64,000 nt of DNA, taken from contig NZ_JACSZV010000028.1 in NCBI RefSeq assembly GCF_014472415.1, forward strand, positions 20,854 through 84,853, written 5' to 3'. The notes beneath the pieces were generated by a model. The model had not been told where the DNA came from. It saw nothing but the letters and a program-made list of their open reading frames with translations, and did not search any database. The position numbers and the translations under genes were made by a program. This document shows positions 35,625 to 45,328 of the stretch, piece by piece; the stretch's first letter is position 1; the number at the start of each line of letters is the position of its first letter. The DNA comes from Pseudomonas sp. N40(2020) (lineage in GTDB: Bacteria; Pseudomonadota; Gammaproteobacteria; Pseudomonadales; Pseudomonadaceae).

Positions 35625-35653
35625 GTGCGGGATCAGTTTTGCTGATCCCGCAC
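35625..35653 (+). terminator. Stem-loop after gcvP
   Basis: GTGCGGGATCAG-TTTTG-CTGATCCCGCAC, a perfect 12-bp stem with a 5-base loop, starts 4 bases after the gcvP stop. No U-run follows, so it may protect the gcvHP transcript or terminate only partly. Confidence 0.55.
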
Positions 35654-35664
35654 ACACCGCAGAT

Positions 35665-35762
35665 CCCCTGTAGGAGTGAGCCTGCTCGCGATAGTGGTGT
35701 ATTAGTCGACATTACTGTTATCTGACACACCGCTATCGCGAGCAGGCTCACTCCTACAAGGG
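35665..35762. repeat. REP doublet (GTAGGAGTGAGCCTGCTCGCGAT class)
   Basis: CTGTAGGAGTGAGCCTGCTC and its complement enclose about 45 bases between gcvP and sdaA, the place where P. aeruginosa has glyA2. Confidence 0.9.
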
Positions 35763-35819
35763 AATGCGGTCAGCTGCAAAATCCGCCAATTCCTATAAAA
35801 AGAAACCGGAGAACCACTC

Positions 35820-37196
<1,377 letters not shown>

Positions 37197-37199
37197 TTA

Positions 37200-37232
37200 G
37201 CCCCTTCTCCCTCCGGGAGAGGGTTGGTGTGA
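37200..37232. repeat. Single CCCTCTCCC-type repeat arm
   Basis: CCCCTTCTCCCTCCGGGAGA followed by GGGTTGGTGTGA, a lone relative of the arms at 30300-30477, with its own hairpin CTCCCTCCGGGAG. It fills the 51-base gap before gcvT. Confidence 0.75.
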
Positions 37233-37247
37233 ATCAAGGAGTTCCGC

Positions 37248-38372
37248 ATGTCCACCGAACAACTGTCGAAAACCCCGCTGCACGCTCTGCACATCGAACT
37301 CGGCGCCCGCATGGTGCCGTTCGCCGGCTACGACATGCCGGTGCAATACCCACTCGGCGTGATGAAGGAGCACCAGCACACCCGTGAGCAAGCCGGGCTG
37401 TTTGATGTTTCGCACATGGGCCAGATCCGTCTGACCGGCGCCAACGCCGCCAAAGCCCTGGAAACCCTGGTGCCGGTGGACATCATCGACCTGCCAGTGG
37501 GCATGCAGCGTTACGCGATGTTCACCAACGAGAGCGGTGGCATCCTCGATGACCTGATGGTCGCCAACCTCGGTAACGATGAGCTGTTCCTCGTAGTGAA
37601 CGCTGCGTGCAAGGATCAGGATCTGGCTCACTTGCGAAAACACATCGGCGATCAGTGCACCATTACGGCGCTGTTCGAAGAGCGCGCCCTGCTCGCCCTG
37701 CAAGGTCCGGCCGCAGTGACCGTGCTGGCGCGCCTTGCTCCTGACGTGGCGAAGATGACCTTCATGCAGTTCAACCGCGTGAACCTGTTGGGCGTGGACT
37801 GCTTTGTCAGCCGTTCTGGCTACACCGGTGAAGACGGTTTCGAAATCTCGGTGCCGGCCGCCGATGCGGAAAAACTCGCTCGCGCCCTGTTGGCCGAACC
37901 GGAAGTCCAGGCCATCGGCCTCGGCGCGCGCGACTCGCTGCGTCTGGAAGCCGGCCTGTGCCTCTACGGCCACGACATGAACACCGAGACCACGCCAATC
38001 GAAGCCAGCCTGCTGTGGGCGATTTCCAAGCCGCGCCGTGCAGACGGCGCGCGGGCCGGCGGTTTCCCTGGGGCGGAGCAGGTTTTTGCTCAACAACAGA
38101 ACGGCGTCGCGCGCAAACGTGTCGGCCTGCTGCCGCAGGAACGCACGCCGGTGCGTGAAGGCGCAGAAATCGTCAACGAAGCCGACGAGATCATCGGCAG
38201 CGTGTGCAGCGGCGGCTTCGGCCCGACACTGGGCGGCCCATTGGCGATGGGTTACCTCGACAGCGCTTATGTCACTCTCGAAACGCCCGTCTGGGCCATC
38301 GTCCGTGGGAAAAAGGTGCAAATGCTTGTAAGCAAAATGCCATTTGTTCCGCAACGCTACTATCGTGGTTGA
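37248..38372 (+). CDS. gcvT: Aminomethyltransferase, glycine cleavage T protein
   Basis: Transfers the methylene group from GcvH to tetrahydrofolate and releases ammonia. 374 residues. MVPFAGYDMPVQYPLGVMKE, GLFDVSHMGQIRLTG and ERALLALQGPAAVTVL in the N-terminal folate domain; SGYTGEDGFEISVPA and GARDSLRLEAGLCLYGHDM in the middle; SGGFGPTLGGPLAMGYL at the C-terminus. Last gene of the operon. AAGGAG precedes the ATG. Confidence 0.97.
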   Translation: MSTEQLSKTPLHALHIELGARMVPFAGYDMPVQYPLGVMKEHQHTREQAGLFDVSHMGQIRLTGANAAKALETLVPVDIIDLPVGMQRYAMFTNESGGILDDLMVANLGNDELFLVVNAACKDQDLAHLRKHIGDQCTITALFEERALLALQGPAAVTVLARLAPDVAKMTFMQFNRVNLLGVDCFVSRSGYTGEDGFEISVPAADAEKLARALLAEPEVQAIGLGARDSLRLEAGLCLYGHDMNTETTPIEASLLWAISKPRRADGARAGGFPGAEQVFAQQQNGVARKRVGLLPQERTPVREGAEIVNEADEIIGSVCSGGFGPTLGGPLAMGYLDSAYVTLETPVWAIVRGKKVQMLVSKMPFVPQRYYRG

Positions 38373-38775
38373 TTGGCTGTTTCTATAAGTAACGCGATTG
38401 CGTTATGCGTGCACTAATGTGTAACGCAATCGCCACAAAAAAGTGCATTTTCTAACAACTGATTCGAATATGAACTTTGCTTATAACGTTCGAAAACTTT
38501 TGAAAAAGCTAATCGTCTAAGCCGCACTAGTGAACTGACTAACTGCCAGCAAGCGCAACAAAACCGGGGCCCTCACGGGGCTTGTTTTTTCTCACGTAGT
38601 TGGCGTAGAGTTTATCCACTGTGTTTGCATGGGTCAGCTTGGAATCGTGACCTGGGCAGTAGCCTACAAGTTAGCTACATCCCGTTCGACGTCTTCTTAC
38701 TCTCCTGCAACCAGCCCCAGTACTCTTTCATGAGAAAGAGACTGTCATCAATTTATGCGTCAAAGGAAATAAGAA
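38373..38775 (+). other. Gap between gcvT and cspA: inverted repeat and long cspA leader
   Basis: 403 bases without a supported gene. GCGATTGCGTTA (38394-38405) and TAACGCAATCGC (38422-38433) form a perfect 12-bp stem with a 16-base loop right after gcvT, possibly the operon's transcript end. GCCCTCACGGGGCTTGTTTTTT near 38568-38590 could be a weak terminator. The remaining 185 bases probably hold the cspA promoter and long untranslated leader; I could not place the promoter. Confidence 0.45.
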
Positions 38776-38988
38776 ATGTCCACACGTCAGAGCGGTACCG
38801 TCAAGTGGTTTAACGACGAGAAAGGTTTTGGTTTTATCACTCCAGAAAGCGGTCCGGATCTGTTCGTGCATTTCCGCGCCATTCAGGGCAACGGCTTCAA
38901 AAGCCTGAAAGAAGGCCAGAAAGTGACTTTCGTTGCTGTGCAAGGCCAGAAAGGCATGCAGGCTGACGAAGTACAAGCAGAAGCTTGA
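38776..38988 (+). CDS. Cold-shock protein, CspA family
   Basis: 70-residue OB-fold RNA chaperone. RNP1-like KGFGFIT and RNP2-like LFVHF motifs are intact, with GTVKWFNDEKGFGFITPESG at the N-terminus. AAAGGAAATAAGAA precedes the ATG. Monocistronic: followed after 13 bases by a strong terminator. Constitutive versus cold-inducible expression cannot be told from the sequence. Confidence 0.96.
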   Translation: MSTRQSGTVKWFNDEKGFGFITPESGPDLFVHFRAIQGNGFKSLKEGQKVTFVAVQGQKGMQADEVQAEA

Positions 38989-39001
38989 TCCTTCTGTAAC
39001 G

Positions 39002-39036
39002 AAAAAGCCCCTGATATTGATATCAGGGGCTTTTTT
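39002..39036 (+). terminator. Rho-independent terminator after cspA
   Basis: AAAAAGCCCCTGATAT / ATATCAGGGGCTTTTTT: stem of about 15 bp including A-U pairs with a very short loop and a T6 run. Confidence 0.92.
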
Positions 39037-39086
39037 GTGCGCGCGAATCCGTAAAATGGCGCTTCATTTCGCGTCCAGAGGCCGCC

Positions 39087-39575
39087 ATGTCGAAACACCT
39101 GCTCACGCCCCAAGGCGACTTTCCTCCCGCTGGCCTTGGCCGTCGTCTGGCTGCGATGTTCTATGACTTTCTGTTGTGCACCGCCCTGCTGATCGTGACC
39201 GGCTTCATTTACAAGCTCATCCAGGCGGCGATCATCGGCGAAGAACGTCTGCGCGCGATGACCGATGCCGGGCAACTGGACGGCGATCCGCTGTATTCCA
39301 CCGTATTGCTCTTGGTGCTGTTTGCCTTCTTCGCCAAATTCTGGACCCATGGCGGTCAGACGCTGGGCATGCAGGTGTGGGGCATTCGTGTGCAGAACGC
39401 CAACGGCACGGCGATCAGCCTGTGGCAGGCGCTGTTGCGGTTTATGGTATCGATTGCTTCATGGCTGTGCGTCGGCCTGGGATTCTTCTGGTCGCTCTAT
39501 GACAAGCAGAAGCGCACGTGGCAAGACATCTATTCCGATACTCGCGTGGTGAGGATTCCGAAGAAACAAAAGTAG
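39087..39575 (+). CDS. RDD-family membrane protein
   Basis: 162 residues with helices around LAAMFYDFLLCTALLIVTGF, LLLVLFAFFAKFW and LRFMVSIASWLCVGLGFFWS. GLGRRLAAMFYDF gives the R and D of the RDD motif and GGQTLGMQVWGIRV is the conserved middle. Role unknown in this subfamily; some RDD proteins are ion transporters or accessory proteins. Separate promoter likely, as cspA ends with a terminator. Confidence 0.87.
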   Translation: MSKHLLTPQGDFPPAGLGRRLAAMFYDFLLCTALLIVTGFIYKLIQAAIIGEERLRAMTDAGQLDGDPLYSTVLLLVLFAFFAKFWTHGGQTLGMQVWGIRVQNANGTAISLWQALLRFMVSIASWLCVGLGFFWSLYDKQKRTWQDIYSDTRVVRIPKKQK

Positions 39576-39584
39576 CGCCCATAA

Positions 39585-39652
39585 AAAAGATCGCAGCCTG
39601 CGGCAGCGCCTACAACGATTTCTGTAGGACCTGCCGCAGGCTGCGATCTTTT
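39585..39652. terminator. Bidirectional hairpin between RDD gene and nadA
   Basis: Perfect 22-base arms (39585-39606 and 39631-39652; core GATCGCAGCCTGCGGCAG) plus an inner CCTACA/TGTAGG stem. A-run on the left and T-run on the right suit termination for both convergent genes. The GATCGCAGCCTGCGGCAG core is a known type of Pseudomonas intergenic repeat. Confidence 0.75.
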
Positions 39653-39662
39653 GCTTTTGCGC

Positions 39663-40721
39663 TTAAGCGTTACCGGCCAGCTTCATCCGCGCAGCCTGGG
39701 TGAAATCCAGCATGCGCTTCAACGGCCGAATCGCCTGCGGAATCAACGCCGGATCAACAAAGATCTCGTTCGTCCCTTCCTTCAAGCTCTTGAGCGTGCG
39801 CTCAAGGGTGTTCATGGCCATCCACGGGCAATGTGCGCAACTGCGGCACGCAGCGCCGTTACCGGCGGTTGGCGCCTCGATGAAGACCTTGTCCGGGCAC
39901 AGCTGCTGCATCTTGTAGAAGATGCCACGGTCGGTGGCGACGATCAGGGTCTTGTTCGGCAGACTCTGGGCAGCAGCGATCAATTGACTGGTGGAACCGA
40001 CGGCATCCGCCAGTTCGATCACCGCCGTCGGCGACTCTGGGTGCACCAGAATCGCTGCATCCGGGTACAACGCCTTCATGTCTTCGAGCTGTTTGGATTT
40101 GAACTCTTCGTGGACGATGCAGGCACCGTCCCAGAGCAGCATGTCGGCGCCGGTCTTGCGCTGAATGTAGGTGCCCAGGTGTTTGTCCGGCCCCCAGATG
40201 ATGGTTTCGCCGTTGTCCATCAGGCTTTCGACAATCTCCAGTGCGCAACTCGACGTCACCACCCAGTCGGCCCGGGCTTTCACGGCGGCAGAGGTGTTGG
40301 CGTAAACCACCACCGTGCGTTCCGGATGCTGATCGCAGAACGCCGAGAACTCGTCTACCGGACAACCCAGATCCAGAGAGCACGTCGCTTCCAGGGTCGG
40401 CATCAGCACACGTTTTTCCGGATTGAGAATCTTCGCGGTCTCACCCATGAACTTCACGCCGGCGACCACCACGGTCTTGGCCGGATGAGCGTTGCCAAAG
40501 CGGGCCATTTCCAGGGAGTCGGAGACACAGCCGCCGGTTTCTTCGGCCAAAGCCTGAATCACCGGATCGCAATAAAAGTGGGCCACCAGCACCGCGTCCT
40601 GAGCCTTGAGCTCGGCGGCGATGGCAGAACGGTAATAAGCCTCTTCCTCGGCGGTCAGCGGTTTGGGCTGTTTCGCGTCGAGGTGAGCTTGAACCAGAAG
40701 GCGTTCGGAAATCTGCGTCAT
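39663..40721 (-). CDS. nadA: Quinolinate synthase A
   Basis: [4Fe-4S] enzyme that condenses iminoaspartate with dihydroxyacetone phosphate to quinolinate in NAD synthesis. 352 residues. DAVLVAHFYCDPVIQALAEE near 37 and three cluster cysteines including CSLDLGCP and the C-terminal CRSCAHCPWMAMN. The ATG at 40721 (MTQISERLLVQAHLD) is chosen; an ORF reading to 40820 adds 33 residues rich in Gly, Lys and Pro with no similarity I recognise. Confidence 0.95.
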   Translation of the reverse strand: MTQISERLLVQAHLDAKQPKPLTAEEEAYYRSAIAAELKAQDAVLVAHFYCDPVIQALAEETGGCVSDSLEMARFGNAHPAKTVVVAGVKFMGETAKILNPEKRVLMPTLEATCSLDLGCPVDEFSAFCDQHPERTVVVYANTSAAVKARADWVVTSSCALEIVESLMDNGETIIWGPDKHLGTYIQRKTGADMLLWDGACIVHEEFKSKQLEDMKALYPDAAILVHPESPTAVIELADAVGSTSQLIAAAQSLPNKTLIVATDRGIFYKMQQLCPDKVFIEAPTAGNGAACRSCAHCPWMAMNTLERTLKSLKEGTNEIFVDPALIPQAIRPLKRMLDFTQAARMKLAGNA

Positions 40722-40931
40722 GTTCGCAAGACCTGCAGGCGCTTTCGCGCGAAAGTCGAGTATACACCCGGCTCCGGACCCCTTGTGGGTACCGCCGGGA
40801 GAGTGAGTTTTATCAGGCACGGACAGCGTTGAAGCTGCGCAAGGCTACAGAATATCCGGTTGATACAAAAGATGATTCTGACCTGTGTCAGCGCCGGCAG
40901 CACCGATAGAACGCGCACCCGAATCGCAGGC

Positions 40932-40972
40932 AAAAAAAAACCCGGAAATCCTCACTTTCGTGGGCCTTCCGG
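40932..40972 (-). terminator. Terminator of tRNA-Lys
   Basis: On the minus strand CCGGAAGGCCCAC-GAAA-GTGAGGATTTCCGG is followed by a run of nine T. It lies about 20 bases after the tRNA 3' end. Confidence 0.85.
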
Positions 40973-40992
40973 ATTTTCTAAACCGCCAAATA

Positions 40993-41068
40993 TGGTGGGT
41001 CGTGTGGGATTCGAACCTACGACCAATTGGTTAAAAGCCAACTGCTCTACCAACTGAGCTAACGACCC
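40993..41068 (-). tRNA. tRNA-Lys (anticodon TTT)
   Basis: 76 bases with encoded CCA. Acceptor stem GGGTCGT/ACGACCC, D-arm AGCTCAGTTGGTAGAGC, anticodon loop CTTTTAA with TTT, and T-arm GTAGGTTCGAATCCTAC are all intact. It has its own promoter and terminator. Confidence 0.98.
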
Positions 41069-41085
41069 GCTGTGTGGTGGCGCGT

Positions 41086-41113
41086 ATAATACTGATTTTT
41101 AAGGACTATTCAA
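41086..41113 (-). promoter_or_regulatory. tRNA-Lys promoter
   Basis: Minus strand TTGAAT, 16-base spacer, TATTAT; the -10 ends 18 bases before the tRNA 5' end. Good sigma-70 match. Confidence 0.65.
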
Positions 41114-41130
41114 CACCTTTTTGAAAATAA

Positions 41131-41823
41131 TCAAAAATAAGGTGTTGGATCGCTCACGCCGGCCGCCGCAAAGCCTTCCGCACGCAGGCGGCAGCTGTCG
41201 CATTTACCGCAAGCACGGCCATTATCATCGGCCTGATAGCAGGAAACGGTGAGGCCATAATCGACGCCGAGCTTCACGCCCGCCTGGACGATCTGCGCCT
41301 TGCTCAGGCTCTGCAATGGCGCCTGAATGCGAAAGCCATTGCCTTCAACCCCCGCCTTGGTCGCCAGATTGGCCATGCGCTCGAAGGATTCGATAAACTC
41401 GGGACGGCAATCCGGATAACCGGAATAATCCACCGCATTCACACCAATAAAGATGTCACGGGCGCCAAGCACTTCAGCCCAACCCAGTGCCAGCGACAGG
41501 AAAACGGTATTGCGCGCCGGCACGTAAGTCACCGGGATGCCCTCGCCCAGCTCTTCAGGAATCTCGATGCTGGTGTCCGTCAGGGCCGAACCGCCCATGC
41601 CGTTCAGATTCAGACCGATCACCTTGTGCTCGATCACACCTAGGTCGCGGGCAACACGTGCAGCAGCGTGCAATTCGGCGTGCGAACGCTGACCGTAATC
41701 GAAGCTCATCGTGTAGCAGCTATAGCCCTCGGCGCGAGCCATGGCTACGACAGTCGCAGAGTCGAGGCCGCCAGACAGCAAAATGACTGCGCGTTTTTCG
41801 GTGGTGTTAAGTTGCTCAGTCAT
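41131..41823 (-). CDS. queC: 7-cyano-7-deazaguanine synthase
   Basis: Makes preQ0 from 7-carboxy-7-deazaguanine, ammonia and ATP for queuosine synthesis. 230 residues. PP-loop VILLSGGLDSATVVAMARAE at the N-terminus, VPARNTVFLSLALGWAE in the middle, and the zinc cysteines in CGKCDSCRLRAEGF. The ATG at 41823 (MTEQLNTTEKR) lies one base after the queE stop region, so the two genes are coupled. Confidence 0.96.
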   Translation of the reverse strand: MTEQLNTTEKRAVILLSGGLDSATVVAMARAEGYSCYTMSFDYGQRSHAELHAAARVARDLGVIEHKVIGLNLNGMGGSALTDTSIEIPEELGEGIPVTYVPARNTVFLSLALGWAEVLGARDIFIGVNAVDYSGYPDCRPEFIESFERMANLATKAGVEGNGFRIQAPLQSLSKAQIVQAGVKLGVDYGLTVSCYQADDNGRACGKCDSCRLRAEGFAAAGVSDPTPYF

Positions 41824-41824
41824 A

Positions 41825-42472
41825 TCAGCGCCCCGGCTCGTCATTCCAAAGATATTTATGCAGCTGCAATTGCAGGCGTACCGGCAGGTTATCCGCTACG
41901 ACCCAATCTGCCAGATCCCGCGCATTCAAGTCGTGGTGACTTGGCGAGAACAGGACTTCACCGGCACGTCGGTCGAGTCCGTACTGGATCAACTTGGAAA
42001 CGGCCCAGTCGTAGTCTTCCCGCGAGCAGATGACAAACTTCACCTGATCGTTGGGAGTCAGCAGTTCGATATTCTCGTAACGGTTGCGATGCGCTTCTTT
42101 CGAGCCCGGTGTTTTCAGGTCGACTACGCGACTGACGCGCGGATCGACAGCGGAAACGTCAAGAGCACCGCTGGTTTCCAGCGACACCTCGTAACCGGCA
42201 TCACACAACTGCTTGAGTAAAGGAATGGCATTAGGCTGTGCCAGCGGCTCACCGCCGGTGACGCATACATAGCGCGGACGGAATCCGGCTACTTGCTCGA
42301 GGATATCGTCGAGGGTGCGGACGGTGCCGCCACTGAACGCATAGGCACTGTCGCAGTATTGGCAACGCAAAGGGCAACCGGTCAGACGCACAAAAACAGT
42401 GGGCAGCCCGGCAGTCCGCGTTTCCCCCTGCAAAGAGTAGAAAACTTCGGTGATTCTCAATGTGTCTTGCAT
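41825..42472 (-). CDS. queE: 7-carboxy-7-deazaguanine synthase (radical SAM)
   Basis: Converts 6-carboxytetrahydropterin to 7-carboxy-7-deazaguanine. 215 residues. Radical-SAM cysteines in RLTGCPLRCQYCDSAYAFSG (C-x3-C-x2-C), SAM site VCVTGGEPLAQPN. Start ATG at 42472 is preferred over a GTG three codons upstream. Adjacent to queC and cpoB on the same strand. Confidence 0.95.
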   Translation of the reverse strand: MQDTLRITEVFYSLQGETRTAGLPTVFVRLTGCPLRCQYCDSAYAFSGGTVRTLDDILEQVAGFRPRYVCVTGGEPLAQPNAIPLLKQLCDAGYEVSLETSGALDVSAVDPRVSRVVDLKTPGSKEAHRNRYENIELLTPNDQVKFVICSREDYDWAVSKLIQYGLDRRAGEVLFSPSHHDLNARDLADWVVADNLPVRLQLQLHKYLWNDEPGR

Positions 42473-42636
42473 AGTCGCCACGGGCGTAACAGCTAAACAG
42501 GCTGTCCGCCTCCGTCAGGCACTTCAGGCAATCCCGCCAACGCGCAGACCACAAGAAGCGTGTTTCAGAAAAAGGGCGTGAATTCTAACGAAGAAACCCG
42601 CGACAGGCGCGGGTTTCTTCCAAAGGGTCAAGCAAC

Positions 42637-43470
42637 TTACATGCGTTGCAGATCGCGTTGGGCCAACTGAGCGGCAGAAGTGCCCGGATATTGGGCAACA
42701 ACCTGCTGCAGAATGCCTTTTACCTTGTCGTTATGACCGAGGCGGCGCTCTACATCAGCCAGCTTGTACAGCGAGTCCGGCACTTTGGCGTGCTTGGGAT
42801 ACAGCTGCGAAACCTTGGCAAATGCTTGACCTGCACCTTGCAGATCGCCTTTGGCCAGGTTCACTTCACCCAACCAATACTGGGCGTTGCCCGCATATTG
42901 GCTGTTCGGGTATTTGCGCAGGAAAGCGGCGAAAGCCTGGCTGGCCTTGTCGAAATCCTTGGCTTTGATCAGGTCGAAAGCGGCATCGTAATACAGCTTT
43001 TCCTTGGCCGGATCACCCGGTTCGCTACTCGCAGCAGGTGCCTGGGCAGCAGCCCCGGCGCCAGCGGCAGCACCGGCAGCAGCACTTGCATCGCCACCGG
43101 TAGAAGAATTCTCAGGAGTCGCGGCAGGTGCAACACCGGATCCTATGCGCCGATCAAGATCCTGGTATCGCTCCAGGGATTCTTGCTTCATGCGCGCAAC
43201 CTGATTCTGCAGTTCTTCAATCACACCTTGCTGGCGCGAAATCTGATCCTGCATTTGTTGCAGTTGGTTGAACAGCATGCCTTGTGCCGAGGCAGGGGCC
43301 GAAGCCGCTCCCCCGGCATAGGCGCCGTTCGTACCGTAACCCGCAGGCGGATAACTACTCCCGCTATTGTTATAACCGGAGTTGTCATCGACCACAGGAA
43401 CCGCAGCCCACGCCGCAAGCGGCGCGAGGCTGAGAGCCAGAACAGTTACAGCACGACGGCACGTTCGCAT
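42637..43470 (-). CDS. cpoB: Cell division coordinator CpoB (YbgF)
   Basis: Periplasmic Tol-Pal-associated protein of 277 residues. Signal peptide to about AAWAA; an N-terminal coiled coil (LQQMQDQISRQQGVIEELQN), an Ala/Gly-rich linker near 115-150, then TPR repeats (YYDAAFDLIKAKDFDKASQA, YWLGEVNLAKGDLQGAGQAF). Links peptidoglycan synthesis with outer-membrane constriction. Immediately downstream of pal, as in other proteobacteria. Confidence 0.94.
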   Translation of the reverse strand: MRTCRRAVTVLALSLAPLAAWAAVPVVDDNSGYNNSGSSYPPAGYGTNGAYAGGAASAPASAQGMLFNQLQQMQDQISRQQGVIEELQNQVARMKQESLERYQDLDRRIGSGVAPAATPENSSTGGDASAAAGAAAGAGAAAQAPAASSEPGDPAKEKLYYDAAFDLIKAKDFDKASQAFAAFLRKYPNSQYAGNAQYWLGEVNLAKGDLQGAGQAFAKVSQLYPKHAKVPDSLYKLADVERRLGHNDKVKGILQQVVAQYPGTSAAQLAQRDLQRM

Positions 43471-43476
43471 ATCGAA

Positions 43477-43974
43477 TTACTTACGCAGTTCGACGCGACG
43501 GTTTTGAGCCCAGGACTGCTCGTCGTTGCCGGTAGCAACTGGACGCTCTTCGCCGTAGGAAACCAGTTCCAGCTGAGCTGGGGAAACACCTTGCAGTACC
43601 AGGTAGCGTTGAACGGCTTTCGCACGACGCTCGCCCAGTGCCATGTTGTACTCACGAGTACCACGTTCGTCGGTGTTGCCTTCCAGAACAACGCGAGCGC
43701 CGTTTGCTTTCAGGTCTTTGGCGTGAACGTCCAGAGCGCGCATGGCTTCTGGCTTCAGGTCCGAGCTGTCGTATTCGAAGTAGAAGGTGGTGATTGCGCG
43801 CAGAGCAGCTTCTTCGCTCAGGGAACCGTCAACGGCACCAGTGTTTGCGCCGTAACCAGCGTTTGGATCAACAGCGCCTTCACCGGCGTTGTCGCCGCCT
43901 TTGGACGAGCAACCTACAGCTACAGCCATGGCCAGAGCCAGCGCAGCAAATTTACCAAACTTCAGCATTTCCAT
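43477..43974 (-). CDS. pal: Peptidoglycan-associated lipoprotein Pal
   Basis: 165-residue outer-membrane lipoprotein. Lipobox AVAVGC with Cys22 as lipidation site; OmpA-like peptidoglycan-binding domain with LDVHAKDLKANGARVVLEGN, TDERGTREYNMALGERRAKA and SYGEERPVATGNDE. Binds TolB and CpoB. Six bases before cpoB. Confidence 0.97.
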   Translation of the reverse strand: MEMLKFGKFAALALAMAVAVGCSSKGGDNAGEGAVDPNAGYGANTGAVDGSLSEEAALRAITTFYFEYDSSDLKPEAMRALDVHAKDLKANGARVVLEGNTDERGTREYNMALGERRAKAVQRYLVLQGVSPAQLELVSYGEERPVATGNDEQSWAQNRRVELRK

Positions 43975-44026
43975 CGTGAAACTCCTAATGAACCCCAGTG
44001 TGTTAAGTAAAACGTGTAGCGCCCGC

Positions 44027-45328
44027 TCACTTCAGGTAAGGGGACCAGGACGGTTCTCTGACTTCGCCTTGAGCGGTAGGAAGCGGGAGCCTAACGCGTC
44101 CATTAATGGACACGAGCATCAAGACTCCCCGGCCCTGTTGGCGGGTGGCGTAGATTACCATGGTGCCGTTGGGCGCAACAGTGGGTGACTCGTCCAGAGT
44201 GCTATCAGTGAGGATCTTTACACTACCTCGCTGCAAATCCTGGGCCGCCACCTTGAAATTGGTGAAACCATCCTGACGATGGATCATCACCAAAGTCTTT
44301 TCATCAGCCGACAGTTTCGGGTTGGCGTTGTAGTTACCGATGAAGGTCACTCGCTCCGCACCGCCGCCACTGGCGCTGGTTTTGTAGATCTGTGGTTTGC
44401 CGCCACGGTCCGAGGTGAAGTAGATGGTCGAACCATCCTTGCCCCAGTACGGTTCGGTGTTGATGCCCGGGCCCGCAGTGACACGATTGATCTGACGCGA
44501 AGCCAGGTTCATCACGTAGATGTCCGGGTTACCGTCTTTCGACAGCACGAACGCCAGACGATCGCCATTCGGGGACCAGGCGGGTGCGCCATTCAGGCCT
44601 TCGAAGTTGGTGATTTGCTCACGGCGACCGGTGTCGATGTTCTGCATGAAGATCCGCGGACGCTTCTGTTCAAACGACACGTAGGCGATGCGCTTGCCAT
44701 CCGGCGCGAAACGCGGCGACAGGATCGGCTCACGCGATTGCAACAGAGTCACGGCGCGCGCACCGTCATAGTCCGAACGCTGCAGGGTGTAACGGGTGTT
44801 CTTCTCGGAGAAGCGTTCAGCCGTTACGTACAACAGACGAGTCGAAAACGCACCTTGAATACCGGTGAGTTTTTCGAACGACTGGTCCGAGATGAAGTGC
44901 GCCATATCGCGCAATTGCTCGGTAGTGCCGGAAACACTGCCGTCAGCCACTTTCTGTTCGGTGGCAACGTTGAACAGCGCCCACTGCACCTGCAGGCGAC
45001 CGCCCGCTGGAACGATGCTGCCGACCATCATGTATTGAGCACCCACCGCCTTCCAGTCACGGAAGATGATTTCGCTCGGCTGGCTTGGCTGGCTGATCAT
45101 GTTTTGCTTTGGAATCGGCGAGTAATAGCCCGAGTTGCGCAAATCGTTACCAATGATTTCAGCCATGTCGTCCGGCAGCACGGCACCGCCCTGCATGCCG
45201 AACGGTACAACGGCGATCGGAGTAGCCCGATCGCTGCCGCTGGTGACCAGAATGTTCTTTTCATCAGCCATCGCGATCCCTGCCATGCAGCAGATCACGA
45301 CCAGCATTCCTCGAAGAAGGTTTCTCAC
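44027..45328 (-). CDS. tolB: Tol-Pal system protein TolB
   Basis: Periplasmic protein, 433 residues: signal peptide to about GIAMA, an N-terminal domain (LVTSGSDRATPIAVVPFGMQ) and a six-bladed beta-propeller with repeated motifs such as RFAPDGKRIAYVSFEQKRPR, GAPAWSPNGDRLAFVLSKDG and KLSADEKTLVMIHRQDG. Binds Pal and TolA. Its start overlaps the tolA stop by 4 bases. Confidence 0.97.
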   Translation of the reverse strand: MRNLLRGMLVVICCMAGIAMADEKNILVTSGSDRATPIAVVPFGMQGGAVLPDDMAEIIGNDLRNSGYYSPIPKQNMISQPSQPSEIIFRDWKAVGAQYMMVGSIVPAGGRLQVQWALFNVATEQKVADGSVSGTTEQLRDMAHFISDQSFEKLTGIQGAFSTRLLYVTAERFSEKNTRYTLQRSDYDGARAVTLLQSREPILSPRFAPDGKRIAYVSFEQKRPRIFMQNIDTGRREQITNFEGLNGAPAWSPNGDRLAFVLSKDGNPDIYVMNLASRQINRVTAGPGINTEPYWGKDGSTIYFTSDRGGKPQIYKTSASGGGAERVTFIGNYNANPKLSADEKTLVMIHRQDGFTNFKVAAQDLQRGSVKILTDSTLDESPTVAPNGTMVIYATRQQGRGVLMLVSINGRVRLPLPTAQGEVREPSWSPYLK

